Assembly (NCBI RefSeq): GCF_000241265.1
Contig: NZ_BAEE01000013.1
Coordinates: 45,606-109,605, forward strand
DNA: 64,000 nucleotides
DNA from: Gordonia araii NBRC 100433
Lineage (GTDB): Bacteria; Actinomycetota; Actinomycetes; Mycobacteriales; Mycobacteriaceae
Direction of reading: 5' to 3'
Position numbers and translations under genes: made by a program. This document shows positions 41,618-49,415 of the stretch, piece by piece. The notes beneath the pieces are model-generated. The model did not search any database. It was not told the origin of the DNA and saw only the letters and a list, made by a program, of their open reading frames with translations. Each line of letters begins with the position of its first letter. The first letter of the stretch is position 1.

Positions 41618-42484
41618 TCACGCCTGCCGCATGCGGTCCTCGGGGGAGACGGTCGTGAAGTCGATCTCCGCCTTGGCGTTGTTGACCGCCGTGACGAGGC
41701 CGGTGCCGATCGGCCCGTCGTCGTCGTGGAGGACGCTCGTGCTCACCGAGATGCCGGTGTCCTCGACGTGGAAGTCCGATTCGACGCCGACGCGGACACC
41801 CCGCGGCAGGCGCGCCAGCGCGACGGTGAGGTCGCAGTTGATGAATCCGATCCCGGTCGTCCCCCAGTTGCCCATGAGACTGCTCGACTCGGCCGCGATG
41901 ACCGCGCCGACGAACGGCGACGGGAGCTCGTCCGGGACGACGGGGAGCGGGCGGGTCCAGTGGCGTTTGCGGCCGGGGCCCTGCAGGGCGGCGAGGTCGC
42001 TCGTCCACGGGATCGCCTCGACGGCGTTGCCCTCGGCATCGATGGTCGCGTCGGCGGCAAACCGCGGGTAGAAGTCGTCGTCGGGAACGGGCGGCGGGGT
42101 GAAGCTCGTCGTGGGGCGCGACCAGCGTTCGCCGGGCGGGTTGGTGGCTTCTTTGAGGAAGACGGTGGTCGATCGCGCGACGAGAACGGGGTCGGCGGCG
42201 TCGTCGGGGTGCTGGAACACGTCGACCTCGACGACGCGGACGCGTCCCCCGTCACGCAGCACCGTCGCGGTCGTGGTCGTCGGATCCTGCCGGGCCGCGC
42301 GAAAGAGGTCGATGGTGAAACGGGCCGGGCGGAAGCCCTCTGCTCCACCTGTGCCTTCGGCTGCCCGGGCCGCCAATGCGCACACGGCCGGGCCGTTGAG
42401 GGTCCGCGGTCCCCATAGGCTCAGGGCAAAGCGGGTTGCCTCGAAGCGGCCGTCGGCCTCGGTGAAGAAACTGGGTTTGGCCAT
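41618..42484 (-). CDS. Acyl-CoA thioesterase-family (double hot-dog) protein
   Basis: 288 residues with two hot-dog halves, as in TesB-like or 4HBT_3 proteins. The first half has SLWGPRTLNGPAVCALAARA and FTIDLFRAARQDPTTTTATV; the second has SSLMGNWGTTGIGFINCDLT and HVEDTGISVSTSVLHDDDGP. Proteins of this group hydrolyse acyl-CoA or act as non-catalytic hot-dogs. The Asp/Gln/Thr catalytic set of TesB is not clearly conserved here, so activity is uncertain. ATG at 42484. The stop lies 65 bases from the DUF4185 gene on the same strand, so it could share a transcript. Confidence 0.75.
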   Translation of the reverse strand: MAKPSFFTEADGRFEATRFALSLWGPRTLNGPAVCALAARAAEGTGGAEGFRPARFTIDLFRAARQDPTTTTATVLRDGGRVRVVEVDVFQHPDDAADPVLVARSTTVFLKEATNPPGERWSRPTTSFTPPPVPDDDFYPRFAADATIDAEGNAVEAIPWTSDLAALQGPGRKRHWTRPLPVVPDELPSPFVGAVIAAESSSLMGNWGTTGIGFINCDLTVALARLPRGVRVGVESDFHVEDTGISVSTSVLHDDDGPIGTGLVTAVNNAKAEIDFTTVSPEDRMRQA

Positions 42485-42588
42485 GTATCCCTTATTACAC
42501 GGCCGCCAATTCTGGGAGCACTCGACCCGCCACGAATTGAATAGCGCTTTGTTGCGACAGGAATGAAAGTCTGGGCTAGCCTAATGCC

Positions 42589-43143
42589 ATGACAATTGCT
42601 GATTACGAACGTCAAATCCCGGAGACTGTGGTCGGTGCCGTACGCGGTACCGTCATCTTCTCGGCACTGGTCGGTATCGCCGTCGGTGTCATTGCGCTGT
42701 TCTGGCCGTCGGCCACCATTAACGTGATCGGCATCCTGCTGGGTATCGCGCTGATCGCCGCCGGCCTGTTCCGGCTGTACCAATCCTTCGCCGCGACCTA
42801 CTTGTCGGGCGGCCTGCGTTTCGCGCTGGGCCTCATCGGCCTCGCCATCATCTGGGCCGGCATCGTCGTGCTGTGGAGCCCGGACGAGCGCGTCTGGTAC
42901 CTCGCGGTCTTCATCGGCGTCGGCTGGATCTTCCAGGGCTTCGCCGACCTGTTCAGCGCGACCACCGGCTCGCGTCACACCTCGGTGTGGTTGGCGGTTC
43001 TCTCCGGCGTCGTGTCGATCGCGGCAGGCATCATCCTGCTGGTCTGGCCCAACCTCGGGCTGTCGACCTTCATCTGGGTCTCGGCGATCCTGCTGATCAT
43101 CGTCAGCATCGTTTCGCTGCTCACCCTTCCCAAGAAGGTCTAA
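42589..43143 (+). CDS. HdeD-like (DUF308) membrane protein
   Basis: 184 residues with six transmembrane segments arranged in three helix pairs: GTVIFSALVGIAVGVIALFW, IGILLGIALIAAGLFRLYQ, LIGLAIIWAGIVVLW, YLAVFIGVGWIFQGFADLF, WLAVLSGVVSIAAGIILLVW and ISAILL-type final helix. HdeD in E. coli is an acid-stress membrane protein, and the actinobacterial members are uncharacterised. The ATG at 42589 has AGGAATGAAAG nearby upstream. It is divergent from the thioesterase-like gene and convergent with the TPR-like gene. Confidence 0.85.
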   Translation: MTIADYERQIPETVVGAVRGTVIFSALVGIAVGVIALFWPSATINVIGILLGIALIAAGLFRLYQSFAATYLSGGLRFALGLIGLAIIWAGIVVLWSPDERVWYLAVFIGVGWIFQGFADLFSATTGSRHTSVWLAVLSGVVSIAAGIILLVWPNLGLSTFIWVSAILLIIVSIVSLLTLPKKV

Positions 43144-43174
43144 GCGCCGCGTCGCGTATCGACGCACAGACGAA

Positions 43175-43717
43175 CTAAGAGGCCGACGCCAATCCGTCCA
43201 CCGTGAGTGACGGGTTGGCGTTGGTCTTTTTGTTGCTCAGTTCGGTGATCGTGGTGAGCAGATCGACTCCGTGCCTCAGGGGCTCGGCCAGTTCGGTGGC
43301 GTCGACTTCTTCGCGATAGGCGACCGCCGCTCCCAATAGGCGCCGGGCGGCGGTCATGTCCGTTTCCCACAAAGCGTCGGCGGTCTGCAGGTAAAGGGCG
43401 ACCGCGCGGGGGTAATCCTGCAGATTCAGCAGTGCCCACGCCCACTTCTTCGCGACATCGACGGTGTCGGTTTCCGCCCGGCCGTGGGTCCGGACGTACT
43501 TGCCGTGCAATTCGGTGCATAGGCCAACGCAATCGGGCCAGCGGCTCAACTCGTAGGCGCATCGAATGCAGTCGTGCAAATTGTCGAGGTACCGGGGCGA
43601 ATACGGGCCTTCCCGGCGCGCGCGGATCTCGGCGAGGACCGAGAATTCGGCGAGCGCCGCTATGTAGTCGCCGTCGGCATAGAGGGCTGCTGCCTCGGCT
43701 TCCATCTCATCGAGCAT
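43175..43717 (-). CDS. TPR-like helical protein of unknown function
   Basis: 180 residues (186 if the ATG at 43735 is used), almost entirely helical. It starts MLDEMEAEAAALYADGDYIA, and tetratricopeptide-like pairs follow: ALAEFSVLAEIRARREGPYS, VAKKWAWALLNLQDYPRAVA and LYLQTADALWETDMTAARRL. Such repeats bind partner proteins. There is no signal peptide and no catalytic motif. The leader is shared with the divergent cation diffusion facilitator gene, which starts at 43765. Confidence 0.75.
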   Translation of the reverse strand: MLDEMEAEAAALYADGDYIAALAEFSVLAEIRARREGPYSPRYLDNLHDCIRCAYELSRWPDCVGLCTELHGKYVRTHGRAETDTVDVAKKWAWALLNLQDYPRAVALYLQTADALWETDMTAARRLLGAAVAYREEVDATELAEPLRHGVDLLTTITELSNKKTNANPSLTVDGLASAS

Positions 43718-43764
43718 GGTTCCAGTGTGACCCATTCGAGTGTGATCTGCGTCATATCGCCGCC

Positions 43765-44703
43765 ATGCGCGACAATGTCGGGGTGACTCGACGCGCCCGA
43801 CTGCAGCGGTTCGCCTGGCTGAGCATCGCCACGGCCCTGGCGACCATCGCGCTCAAAACCGGTGCGTGGTGGATCACCGGGTCGGTCGGCCTGCTGTCCG
43901 ACGCCGCCGAGTCGGTGGTGAACCTCGTGGCGGCGGTCGTGGCGCTGATCGTGCTGGGGATCGCGGCGAAGCCAGCGGACGATTCACACAACTTCGGTCA
44001 CGCCAAGGCCGAGTACTTCTCCGCCGGCGTCGAGGGCGCCATGATCGTCGTCGCGGCGGCCGTCATCATCTACTCGGCGGTCGAGCGGTTGCTCAATCCC
44101 CGCCCGCTGGAGTCGCTGGGCATCGGCATCGGGATCTCGATCGCGGCAGCGGTGATCAACGGGATCGTCGCACTGGTGCTGATCCGCGCCGGGCGCCGAT
44201 ACCGGTCGATCACGTTGACCGCGGACGGGCGACACCTCATGACCGATCTCGTGACGACGGCGGGCGTCGTCGTGGGAGTCGTGGTCGTGGCCCTCACCGG
44301 TTGGGATCGGCTCGATCCGATTATCGCGATCGCCGTCGCGATCAACATCCTGTTCGTCGGGTACCGCCTGATCGCCGAGTCGACGTCGGGGCTGATGGAT
44401 GCCGCGCTGCCCGACAAGGAGGTGGCCGCGATCGACGAGGTGCTCGACGAGTTCCGGACCCGGGCACGGTCGGGGGGCGACGGCGAGCCCGTCGAGTTCC
44501 ACGACATCCGGACCCGCACGGGCGGTCATCAACGGTTCCTGCAGATGCACATGCTGGTGCCCGGCGAGTGGTCGGTCCAGCGCGGACACGACCTCGTCGA
44601 AGAGGTGGAGGAGCGGCTGCGCGCTGCGGTCGAAGACCTGGTCGTGACGGTGCACCTGGAGCCGGTCGAGGACCCGCGCTCGTACGAGTCGTGGCGCCGC
44701 TGA
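43765..44703 (+). CDS. Cation diffusion facilitator (CDF) metal exporter
   Basis: 312 residues with six transmembrane helices. The metal-site motifs are SVGLLSDAAESVVN in helix 2 and HLMTDLVTTAGVVVG in helix 5. The conserved DDSHNFGHAKAEYFSAGVEG lies between helices 2 and 3. A C-terminal cytosolic domain has EFHDIRTRTGGHQRFLQMHM and EEVEERLRAAVEDLVVTVHL, typical of the regulatory metal-binding fold. CDF proteins export Zn, Fe, Mn or Co in exchange for protons. The site pattern (Asp/Asp with His/Asp) fits zinc or iron. ATG at 43765. Confidence 0.9.
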   Translation: MRDNVGVTRRARLQRFAWLSIATALATIALKTGAWWITGSVGLLSDAAESVVNLVAAVVALIVLGIAAKPADDSHNFGHAKAEYFSAGVEGAMIVVAAAVIIYSAVERLLNPRPLESLGIGIGISIAAAVINGIVALVLIRAGRRYRSITLTADGRHLMTDLVTTAGVVVGVVVVALTGWDRLDPIIAIAVAINILFVGYRLIAESTSGLMDAALPDKEVAAIDEVLDEFRTRARSGGDGEPVEFHDIRTRTGGHQRFLQMHMLVPGEWSVQRGHDLVEEVEERLRAAVEDLVVTVHLEPVEDPRSYESWRR

Positions 44704-44743
44704 CCGCCGAGTGGGCACCTCAGCTCAATCGACCGTGCCCGAC

Positions 44744-44793
44744 GGTGGTCGAGTGTCGGCGAGGCGCTAGCCGAGGCGACGTATCGAGACCAC
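44744..44793. repeat. Dispersed hairpin repeat, copy 4
   Basis: GGTGGTCGAGT, stem GTCGGC/GGCGAC with one mismatch around a loop containing GGCGCTAGCC, then GTATCGAGACC. It lies between convergent genes. A single family A unit (GAGTGGGCACC) precedes it at 44709-44719. Confidence 0.8.
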
Positions 44794-44804
44794 AACCGAG
44801 CAGG

Positions 44805-45521
44805 TCAGCTCAAACCGCCGAGCAGCTTCGTGATCGCCGCATCGACCTTGTTGGGGTCGGCGCCATGCTCGGTCAGCGTCGCACTGACGACGTCGTCGTC
44901 GAAGAGTGCGAGCAAGAGGTGTTCGGTTCCGATGTAGTTGTGACCGCGTTCCAATGCGACGGCAAGAGTCCGCTTCAGGATCTCGGTTGAGGCGTCGTCA
45001 TAGGGGACGACGGTGGGTGCGCCGGAATCCGTGCTGGCTGCGGCGGCCTCGGGCGCGCCGAACGAACCGACTAGGGCTTCGACATCGGCACCGGCATCAC
45101 CCAGTGCGACGACGGCGAGGGCGGCCCGGTCGGCGAGCAGGTGTCGAGCGAGGTGTCGTGGCGTCACGGCGGCATCGCCCGCCGCCAGCGCATCGTTGTG
45201 CGCACCGGTGATCAGGTTGCGCGCGCGTGGGGTGAACCGGCTGAACGGGTCCGCGGTGTCGGGGCGGCTGACGAAGCGTTTTTGAGCGGCTTGCTTTGTC
45301 ACTCCCATGCTCGACCCGATCGCGGTCCACGACTCGCCCGCCCTGCGGGCCTGGTCGACGAAATGGCCGATGAGTGAATCGCCGACCTCACCCAAGTGCG
45401 CGGAAACGTTCATGGCGCCGGTCAGTTGCTCGAGCGGGTCGTCGTAGGCCTTGCGGATGCCCGCGATCAGATCGTCGAGGCGAACGCCGGTGAGTTGCTG
45501 GGGTGTCGGTGAATCAGCCAT
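44805..45521 (-). CDS. Clp N-terminal-domain protein with an N-terminal HTH-like segment
   Basis: 238 residues. The first part (residues 1-90) includes a helix-turn-helix-like segment, ESWTAIGSSMGVTKQAAQKR. Two Clp-N repeats follow: FTPRARNLITGAHNDALAAG with TPRHLARHLLAD, and YDDASTEILKRTLAVALERG with IGTEHLLLALFDDD. No ATPase module is present. Free Clp-N proteins may recruit substrates to ClpC or act as regulators, and the HTH favours DNA binding. Two palindromes lie directly before the ATG, so autoregulation is likely. Target genes unknown. Confidence 0.85.
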   Translation of the reverse strand: MADSPTPQQLTGVRLDDLIAGIRKAYDDPLEQLTGAMNVSAHLGEVGDSLIGHFVDQARRAGESWTAIGSSMGVTKQAAQKRFVSRPDTADPFSRFTPRARNLITGAHNDALAAGDAAVTPRHLARHLLADRAALAVVALGDAGADVEALVGSFGAPEAAAASTDSGAPTVVPYDDASTEILKRTLAVALERGHNYIGTEHLLLALFDDDVVSATLTEHGADPNKVDAAITKLLGGLS

Positions 45522-45523
45522 GC

Positions 45524-45568
45524 GTCAACCATAGGTTGACGATCGGTGGTCGTCAACCATGAGTTGAC
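45524..45568. promoter_or_regulatory. Two operator-like palindromes at the start of the Clp-N gene
   Basis: GTCAACC-ATA-GGTTGAC (45524-45540) and GTCAAC-CATGA-GTTGAC (45552-45568), spaced 28 bases start to start. The first begins two bases upstream of the ATG, leaving no room for a normal ribosome binding site. This suggests a leaderless or tightly repressed transcript. Confidence 0.7.
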
Positions 45569-45600
45569 GGTCGGATCGCTGCGGTCGACAGGATCTGCGG

Positions 45601-45742
45601 CTACAGTCGACGGAACCTTGGGTACAGTCGGCGGAAATCTGGGCACAGTCGGCGGAAATCTGGGCACGCTCGGCGAGAAACTGGGCACGGTCGGCGAGAA
45701 ACTGGGCACGCTCGGCGGGAAACTGGGCACGGTCGGCGAAAG
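45601..45742. repeat. Tandem array of 21-bp units (family B), about six copies
   Basis: Units begin at 45620, 45641, 45662, 45683, 45704 and 45725 and read GGGCACGGTCGGCGAGAAACT with small changes; a degenerate unit covers 45601-45619. The array ends nine bases before the TTG start of oppB, so it occupies the promoter region of the operon. Confidence 0.92.
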
Positions 45743-45751
45743 GCGGCGGCA

Positions 45752-46738
45752 TTGATCGGGTACATCGCGCGGCGCATCGCCACGTGGTCGTTACTCGTCT
45801 TCGTCGCGGTCAACCTGACCTACTTCATCGCCACCGCATTCCTGGACCCGCGCTCCAACTACGCCGTCCGCAAGCCGCCGCTGCCGCCCGACGTCGTCGA
45901 CGCGACGCTGAGCTCGTACAACCTCAACGAGAAGACGCCGATCCTGGAACGCTGGTGGACCTGGCTGACGAACATCCTGCTGCACTGGGATTGGGGGAGT
46001 AGCCCCGTCGGTGTGAGTGTCAACGACCAGATCGCCTACCGCGCAGGGGTTTCCGCCCAGCTCGTGTTCGGTGCGACGGTGCTCGCCACGGTCATCGGCG
46101 TTGGGCTCGGCGTGTACACGGCCATGCGGCAGTACCGGGTCTCCGACCGTGTCACCCAAGCGATCTCGATCTTCCTGCTCAACATTCCGGTCGCGGTCAT
46201 CGGCCTCGCCGTCGTGCTGATCGGCATCACCGTCAACCAGACGACCGGGCAATCGATCTTCTTCGTCTCCGGCGCACGCAGCATCGACGTCGACGGATTC
46301 TGGCCGACTGTGCTCGACCGGCTCAAACACCTCATCCTCCCGACGATCACCCTGGTCATCGCGCAATACGCGGGCCTGCACTTCCTGCAGCGGTCGCTGT
46401 TGCTCGACACCATCGACGCCGACTATGTCCGTACGGCCCGGGCCAAGGGCCTGACCCGTGGGCAAGCCGTCCGCAAGCACGCGCTGCGGACCGCGATCAT
46501 CCCGGTCGCCGTCGGCATCGCCTTCGCCGTTCCGGCGATCTTCACCGGCGCGGTCATCACCGAGACCATCTTCGGGTGGGAGGGGATGGGCCGATACTTC
46601 GTGACGTCGATCAACACCAACGACATCCACGGCGCCGTCGCGGTTGCCGCCTTCGGCGCCCTCGCGACCGCGATCGGCGCGATCCTCGCCGATGTCGCCG
46701 TCGTCGTCCTCGATCCGAGAGTGCGGGTGAACCGATGA
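45752..46738 (+). CDS. oppB: Oligopeptide ABC transporter permease OppB
   Basis: 328 residues, six membrane helices. The N-terminal segment YIARRIATWSLLVFVAVNLT is that of OppB/DppB permeases. The ATPase-coupling EAA loop is DYVRTARAKGLTRGQAVRKH, followed by IFTGAVITETIFGWEGMGRY. It forms half of the membrane channel for peptide import. The start is TTG at 45752, just after the family B repeat array. The stop overlaps oppC (ATGA). Gene order B-C-D-A equals the M. tuberculosis opp operon (Rv1283c-Rv1280c, from memory). Confidence 0.9.
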   Translation: MIGYIARRIATWSLLVFVAVNLTYFIATAFLDPRSNYAVRKPPLPPDVVDATLSSYNLNEKTPILERWWTWLTNILLHWDWGSSPVGVSVNDQIAYRAGVSAQLVFGATVLATVIGVGLGVYTAMRQYRVSDRVTQAISIFLLNIPVAVIGLAVVLIGITVNQTTGQSIFFVSGARSIDVDGFWPTVLDRLKHLILPTITLVIAQYAGLHFLQRSLLLDTIDADYVRTARAKGLTRGQAVRKHALRTAIIPVAVGIAFAVPAIFTGAVITETIFGWEGMGRYFVTSINTNDIHGAVAVAAFGALATAIGAILADVAVVVLDPRVRVNR

Positions 46739-47622
46739 AATCGCTGATGTGGCAACGGTTCACGCGACGACGGTCAGCCGTCGTCGGCCTGGTCCTGTTC
46801 GCGCTGCTGGTCGCCTTCGCTCTCTTCGGCGGCTTTCTGACCCGCTACAGCTACACCGACACCGACTTCCTCGCCATCGGCTTCCCGCCGAGCCGCGGCC
46901 ACTGGTTCGGCACCAACGACGCGGGCAACGACCTCTACGCGCAGGTGGTCCACGGCCTGCAGCGGTCGTTGATCATCGCACTCGCCGTAGCGGCGGGAAC
47001 GACGCTGATCGCGGCGGTCGCGGGCTCGCTCGCCGCCTACTTCGGCGGATGGGTGGAGAAGGCGACGCTCGGCGTCGTCTACCTGCTGATGGTGGTGCCG
47101 AGCTTCCTGATCCTCGCCCTGACCGCCAACGCCTCGGGCGGCGACTGGCGCTGGATCATCGTGGCGCTCATCGTCTTCGGGTGGATGATGCTGGCCAGGG
47201 TCGTGCACTCGATGGCGGTGTCGTTGCGCGAGCGCGAATTCGTGACCGCCGCGCGCTACATGGGCGAGCGACCGTGGCGGATCGTGGCCCGGCACATCAT
47301 CCCGAACCTCTCGTCGCTGCTCGTCATCAACTTCGCGCTCGGCGTCGTCGGCACCGTGCTCACCGAAACGGGGCTGTCCTTCCTCGGGCTCGGCGTGAAG
47401 ATCCCCGACGTGTCGCTCGGCTCGCTGCTGCAATCGGGGGTCGGAACCATCGTCGCCTCGCCGTGGCTGTTCTATTTCCCCGCAGCCGTGCTGACGCTGC
47501 TGACGGTCTCGATGACGCTGATGGCCGACGGATTGCGCGACGCCCTCGACCCCAACGCGGCCAACCCGACCGTCGCCGAACCGGTCGAGGCGAAGCCGGT
47601 CGAAGCGGGAGGCGTGAAATGA
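46735..47622 (+). CDS. oppC: Oligopeptide ABC transporter permease OppC
   Basis: 295 residues. A basic N-terminus (WQRFTRRRSAVVGLVLFALL) precedes the GTNDAGNDLYAQVVHGLQRS segment typical of OppC/DppC. Five or six helices follow, and the EAA loop is FVTAARYMGERPWRIVARHI with LSFLGLGVKIPDVSLGSLLQ. It pairs with OppB. ATG at 46735 overlaps the oppB stop; the stop overlaps oppD (ATGA). The Glu/Pro-rich C-terminal tail (TVAEPVEAKPVEAGG) is an unusual extra. Confidence 0.9.
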   Translation: MKSLMWQRFTRRRSAVVGLVLFALLVAFALFGGFLTRYSYTDTDFLAIGFPPSRGHWFGTNDAGNDLYAQVVHGLQRSLIIALAVAAGTTLIAAVAGSLAAYFGGWVEKATLGVVYLLMVVPSFLILALTANASGGDWRWIIVALIVFGWMMLARVVHSMAVSLREREFVTAARYMGERPWRIVARHIIPNLSSLLVINFALGVVGTVLTETGLSFLGLGVKIPDVSLGSLLQSGVGTIVASPWLFYFPAAVLTLLTVSMTLMADGLRDALDPNAANPTVAEPVEAKPVEAGGVK

Positions 47623-49415
47623 CGGCGCTGCTGCGGGTCGACGACCTGAAGGTCGCGTTCGGCTCCGAGGCGGGACGGGTCGACGCCGTGCAGGGCCTGA
47701 GCTTCGAGATCGAGCGCGGGAAGACGCTGGCGATCGTCGGGGAGTCCGGCTCGGGCAAGTCGGCGTCGGCGCTCGCGGTGATGGGGCTGCTGCCCGATTC
47801 GGCGCAGATCTCCGGATCGGCCAGGCTCGGCGGACGTGAACTGCTCGGCCTGGGCGACCGCGAGATGTCGGCCGTTCGCGGCAGCGAGATCGCCATGGTC
47901 TTCCAGGATCCGTTGTCGTCGCTGACCCCCGTGTTTACCGTCGGCGCGCAGATCGTCGAGGCGCTGCAGGCGCATCGGTCGATGAGCGCTGCCGCCGCGC
48001 GCGCCCGGGCTCTCGAACTGCTCGACGCGGTCGGCATCCCCGATCCGGCCGCGCGCAGCCAGGCCTACCCGCACCAACTTTCGGGCGGGCAGCGGCAGCG
48101 CGTCGTGATCGCGATGGCGATCGCCAACGAGCCCGACCTCATCATCGCCGACGAGCCGACGACCGCTCTCGACGTGACCGTTGCCGCGCAGGTGCTCAAA
48201 CTGCTCACCACACTGCAGCACGAGACCGACGCGGGACTGCTGCTGATCACCCACGACTTCGGCGTCGTAGCCCGCGTCGCCGACGACGTGGTCGTCATGC
48301 GCGACGGGAAGGCGGTCGAGAGCGCGCCCGTTCTGGACCTCTTCGACCATCCACAGGATCCGTACACCGTCCGGCTGCTCGACGCGGTGCCGCGGATCGA
48401 CGGGCCGATGCTCGGGGGTCTCGATACACCCGACTCGCAAGCTCGTCGGGCACTCGACCACCCAGACGAGGCACTCGACTCACCGGGTCTCGATACGCCG
48501 TCTCGGCTAGCGCCTCGACGGCACTCGACCACCCAGGATGCGGCACTCGACCACCCAGACGAGCCACTCGACGACCCAGTTCCGGACGACTCGCCTCGCG
48601 ACCGGCAGTTCGTCTTGACCGTGGCGAACTTGACCAAGACGTTCGCGGTCACGTCGCGGTTTCTGCGGCGACGGACCGGTGAAGTGCACGCCGTCCGCGG
48701 GGTCTCCTTCGACCTGGCGGCCGGCGAGACGCTGGCGATCGTCGGCGAGTCCGGCAGCGGCAAGTCGACCACGCTGCACGAGATCATGTCCTTCGGGCAG
48801 CCGCCCGGCGTCATCCGCATCGGCGACGTCGATCCGGCGGCGCTGCGCGGGCGTGAGGCGCGCACCCTGCGCCGGCAGATCTCGATGGTCTTCCAGGACC
48901 CCGCGGGTGCGCTCAACCCCCGGATGACCGCGCGCGACCTCGTCGCCGAGCCGCTGCGGGTCACCGGCGCGTCGAGCCAGCAGGCGTACGCGCGCGTCGC
49001 CGAACTCCTCGAGCAGGTCGGTCTCGACCCCGACCACGGCGACCGGTTCCCCCGCGCGTTCTCCGGCGGGCAGCGGCAGCGCCTCGCGATCGCGCGCGCA
49101 CTTGCGACGAGCCCGGAGGTGATTGCGCTCGACGAGCCGTTGTCGGCACTGGACGTGTCGATCCAGGCCGACATCCTCGAATTGCTGCGCACGGTGCAGC
49201 AGCAGACCGGGGTCGCCTACCTGCTCGTCGCGCACGACCTTGCCGTCGTGCGCAGAGTGGCCCACCGGGTCGCCGTCATGAAAGCGGGGGAATTCGTCGA
49301 AACCGGCACGACCGCAGAGGTTTTCGACCACCCTCAGCACCCGTACACGCGGGAACTGATCGCCGCCGTTCCGCCGCTGGATCCCCGTCGAGCCAGGATC
49401 GAGGTGCCGGCATGA
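47619..49415 (+). CDS. oppD: Oligopeptide ABC transporter ATPase OppD (two fused NBDs) with a repeat-derived linker
   Basis: 598 residues. NBD1: Walker [15 protein letters not shown], signature [16 protein letters not shown], Walker [17 protein letters not shown]2: Walker [15 protein letters not shown], signature [16 protein letters not shown], Walker [15 protein letters not shown]. Both sites are complete. It hydrolyses ATP to drive peptide import through OppBC. The linker (about residues 266-325) is low-complexity, with repeats such as [20 protein letters not shown] and [17 protein letters not shown]. It is encoded by two dispersed hairpin repeats plus partial copies. That insertion keeps the frame and separates two otherwise normal domains. 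Confidence 0.93.
   Translation: MTALLRVDDLKVAFGSEAGRVDAVQGLSFEIERGKTLAIVGESGSGKSASALAVMGLLPDSAQISGSARLGGRELLGLGDREMSAVRGSEIAMVFQDPLSSLTPVFTVGAQIVEALQAHRSMSAAAARARALELLDAVGIPDPAARSQAYPHQLSGGQRQRVVIAMAIANEPDLIIADEPTTALDVTVAAQVLKLLTTLQHETDAGLLLITHDFGVVARVADDVVVMRDGKAVESAPVLDLFDHPQDPYTVRLLDAVPRIDGPMLGGLDTPDSQARRALDHPDEALDSPGLDTPSRLAPRRHSTTQDAALDHPDEPLDDPVPDDSPRDRQFVLTVANLTKTFAVTSRFLRRRTGEVHAVRGVSFDLAAGETLAIVGESGSGKSTTLHEIMSFGQPPGVIRIGDVDPAALRGREARTLRRQISMVFQDPAGALNPRMTARDLVAEPLRVTGASSQQAYARVAELLEQVGLDPDHGDRFPRAFSGGQRQRLAIARALATSPEVIALDEPLSALDVSIQADILELLRTVQQQTGVAYLLVAHDLAVVRRVAHRVAVMKAGEFVETGTTAEVFDHPQHPYTRELIAAVPPLDPRRARIEVPA
48416..48535. repeat. Dispersed hairpin repeats, copies 5 and 6, inside oppD
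   Basis: Copy 5 (48416-48473): GGGTCTCGATAC, stem ACCCGAC/GTCGGGC, CACTCGACCACCC end. Copy 6 (48485-48535): the same ends with stem GCCGTC/GACGGC around TCGGCTAGCGCCTC. Half-copies (GGCACTCGACCACCCAG-like) continue to about 48580. All are translated in frame in the linker of OppD. Confidence 0.88.

Noticed and set aside
45601..45742. Possible CRISPR array.
   Set aside because: Units of 21 bases are contiguous with no spacers and no cas genes nearby; the same holds for 11090, 26216 and 54940.
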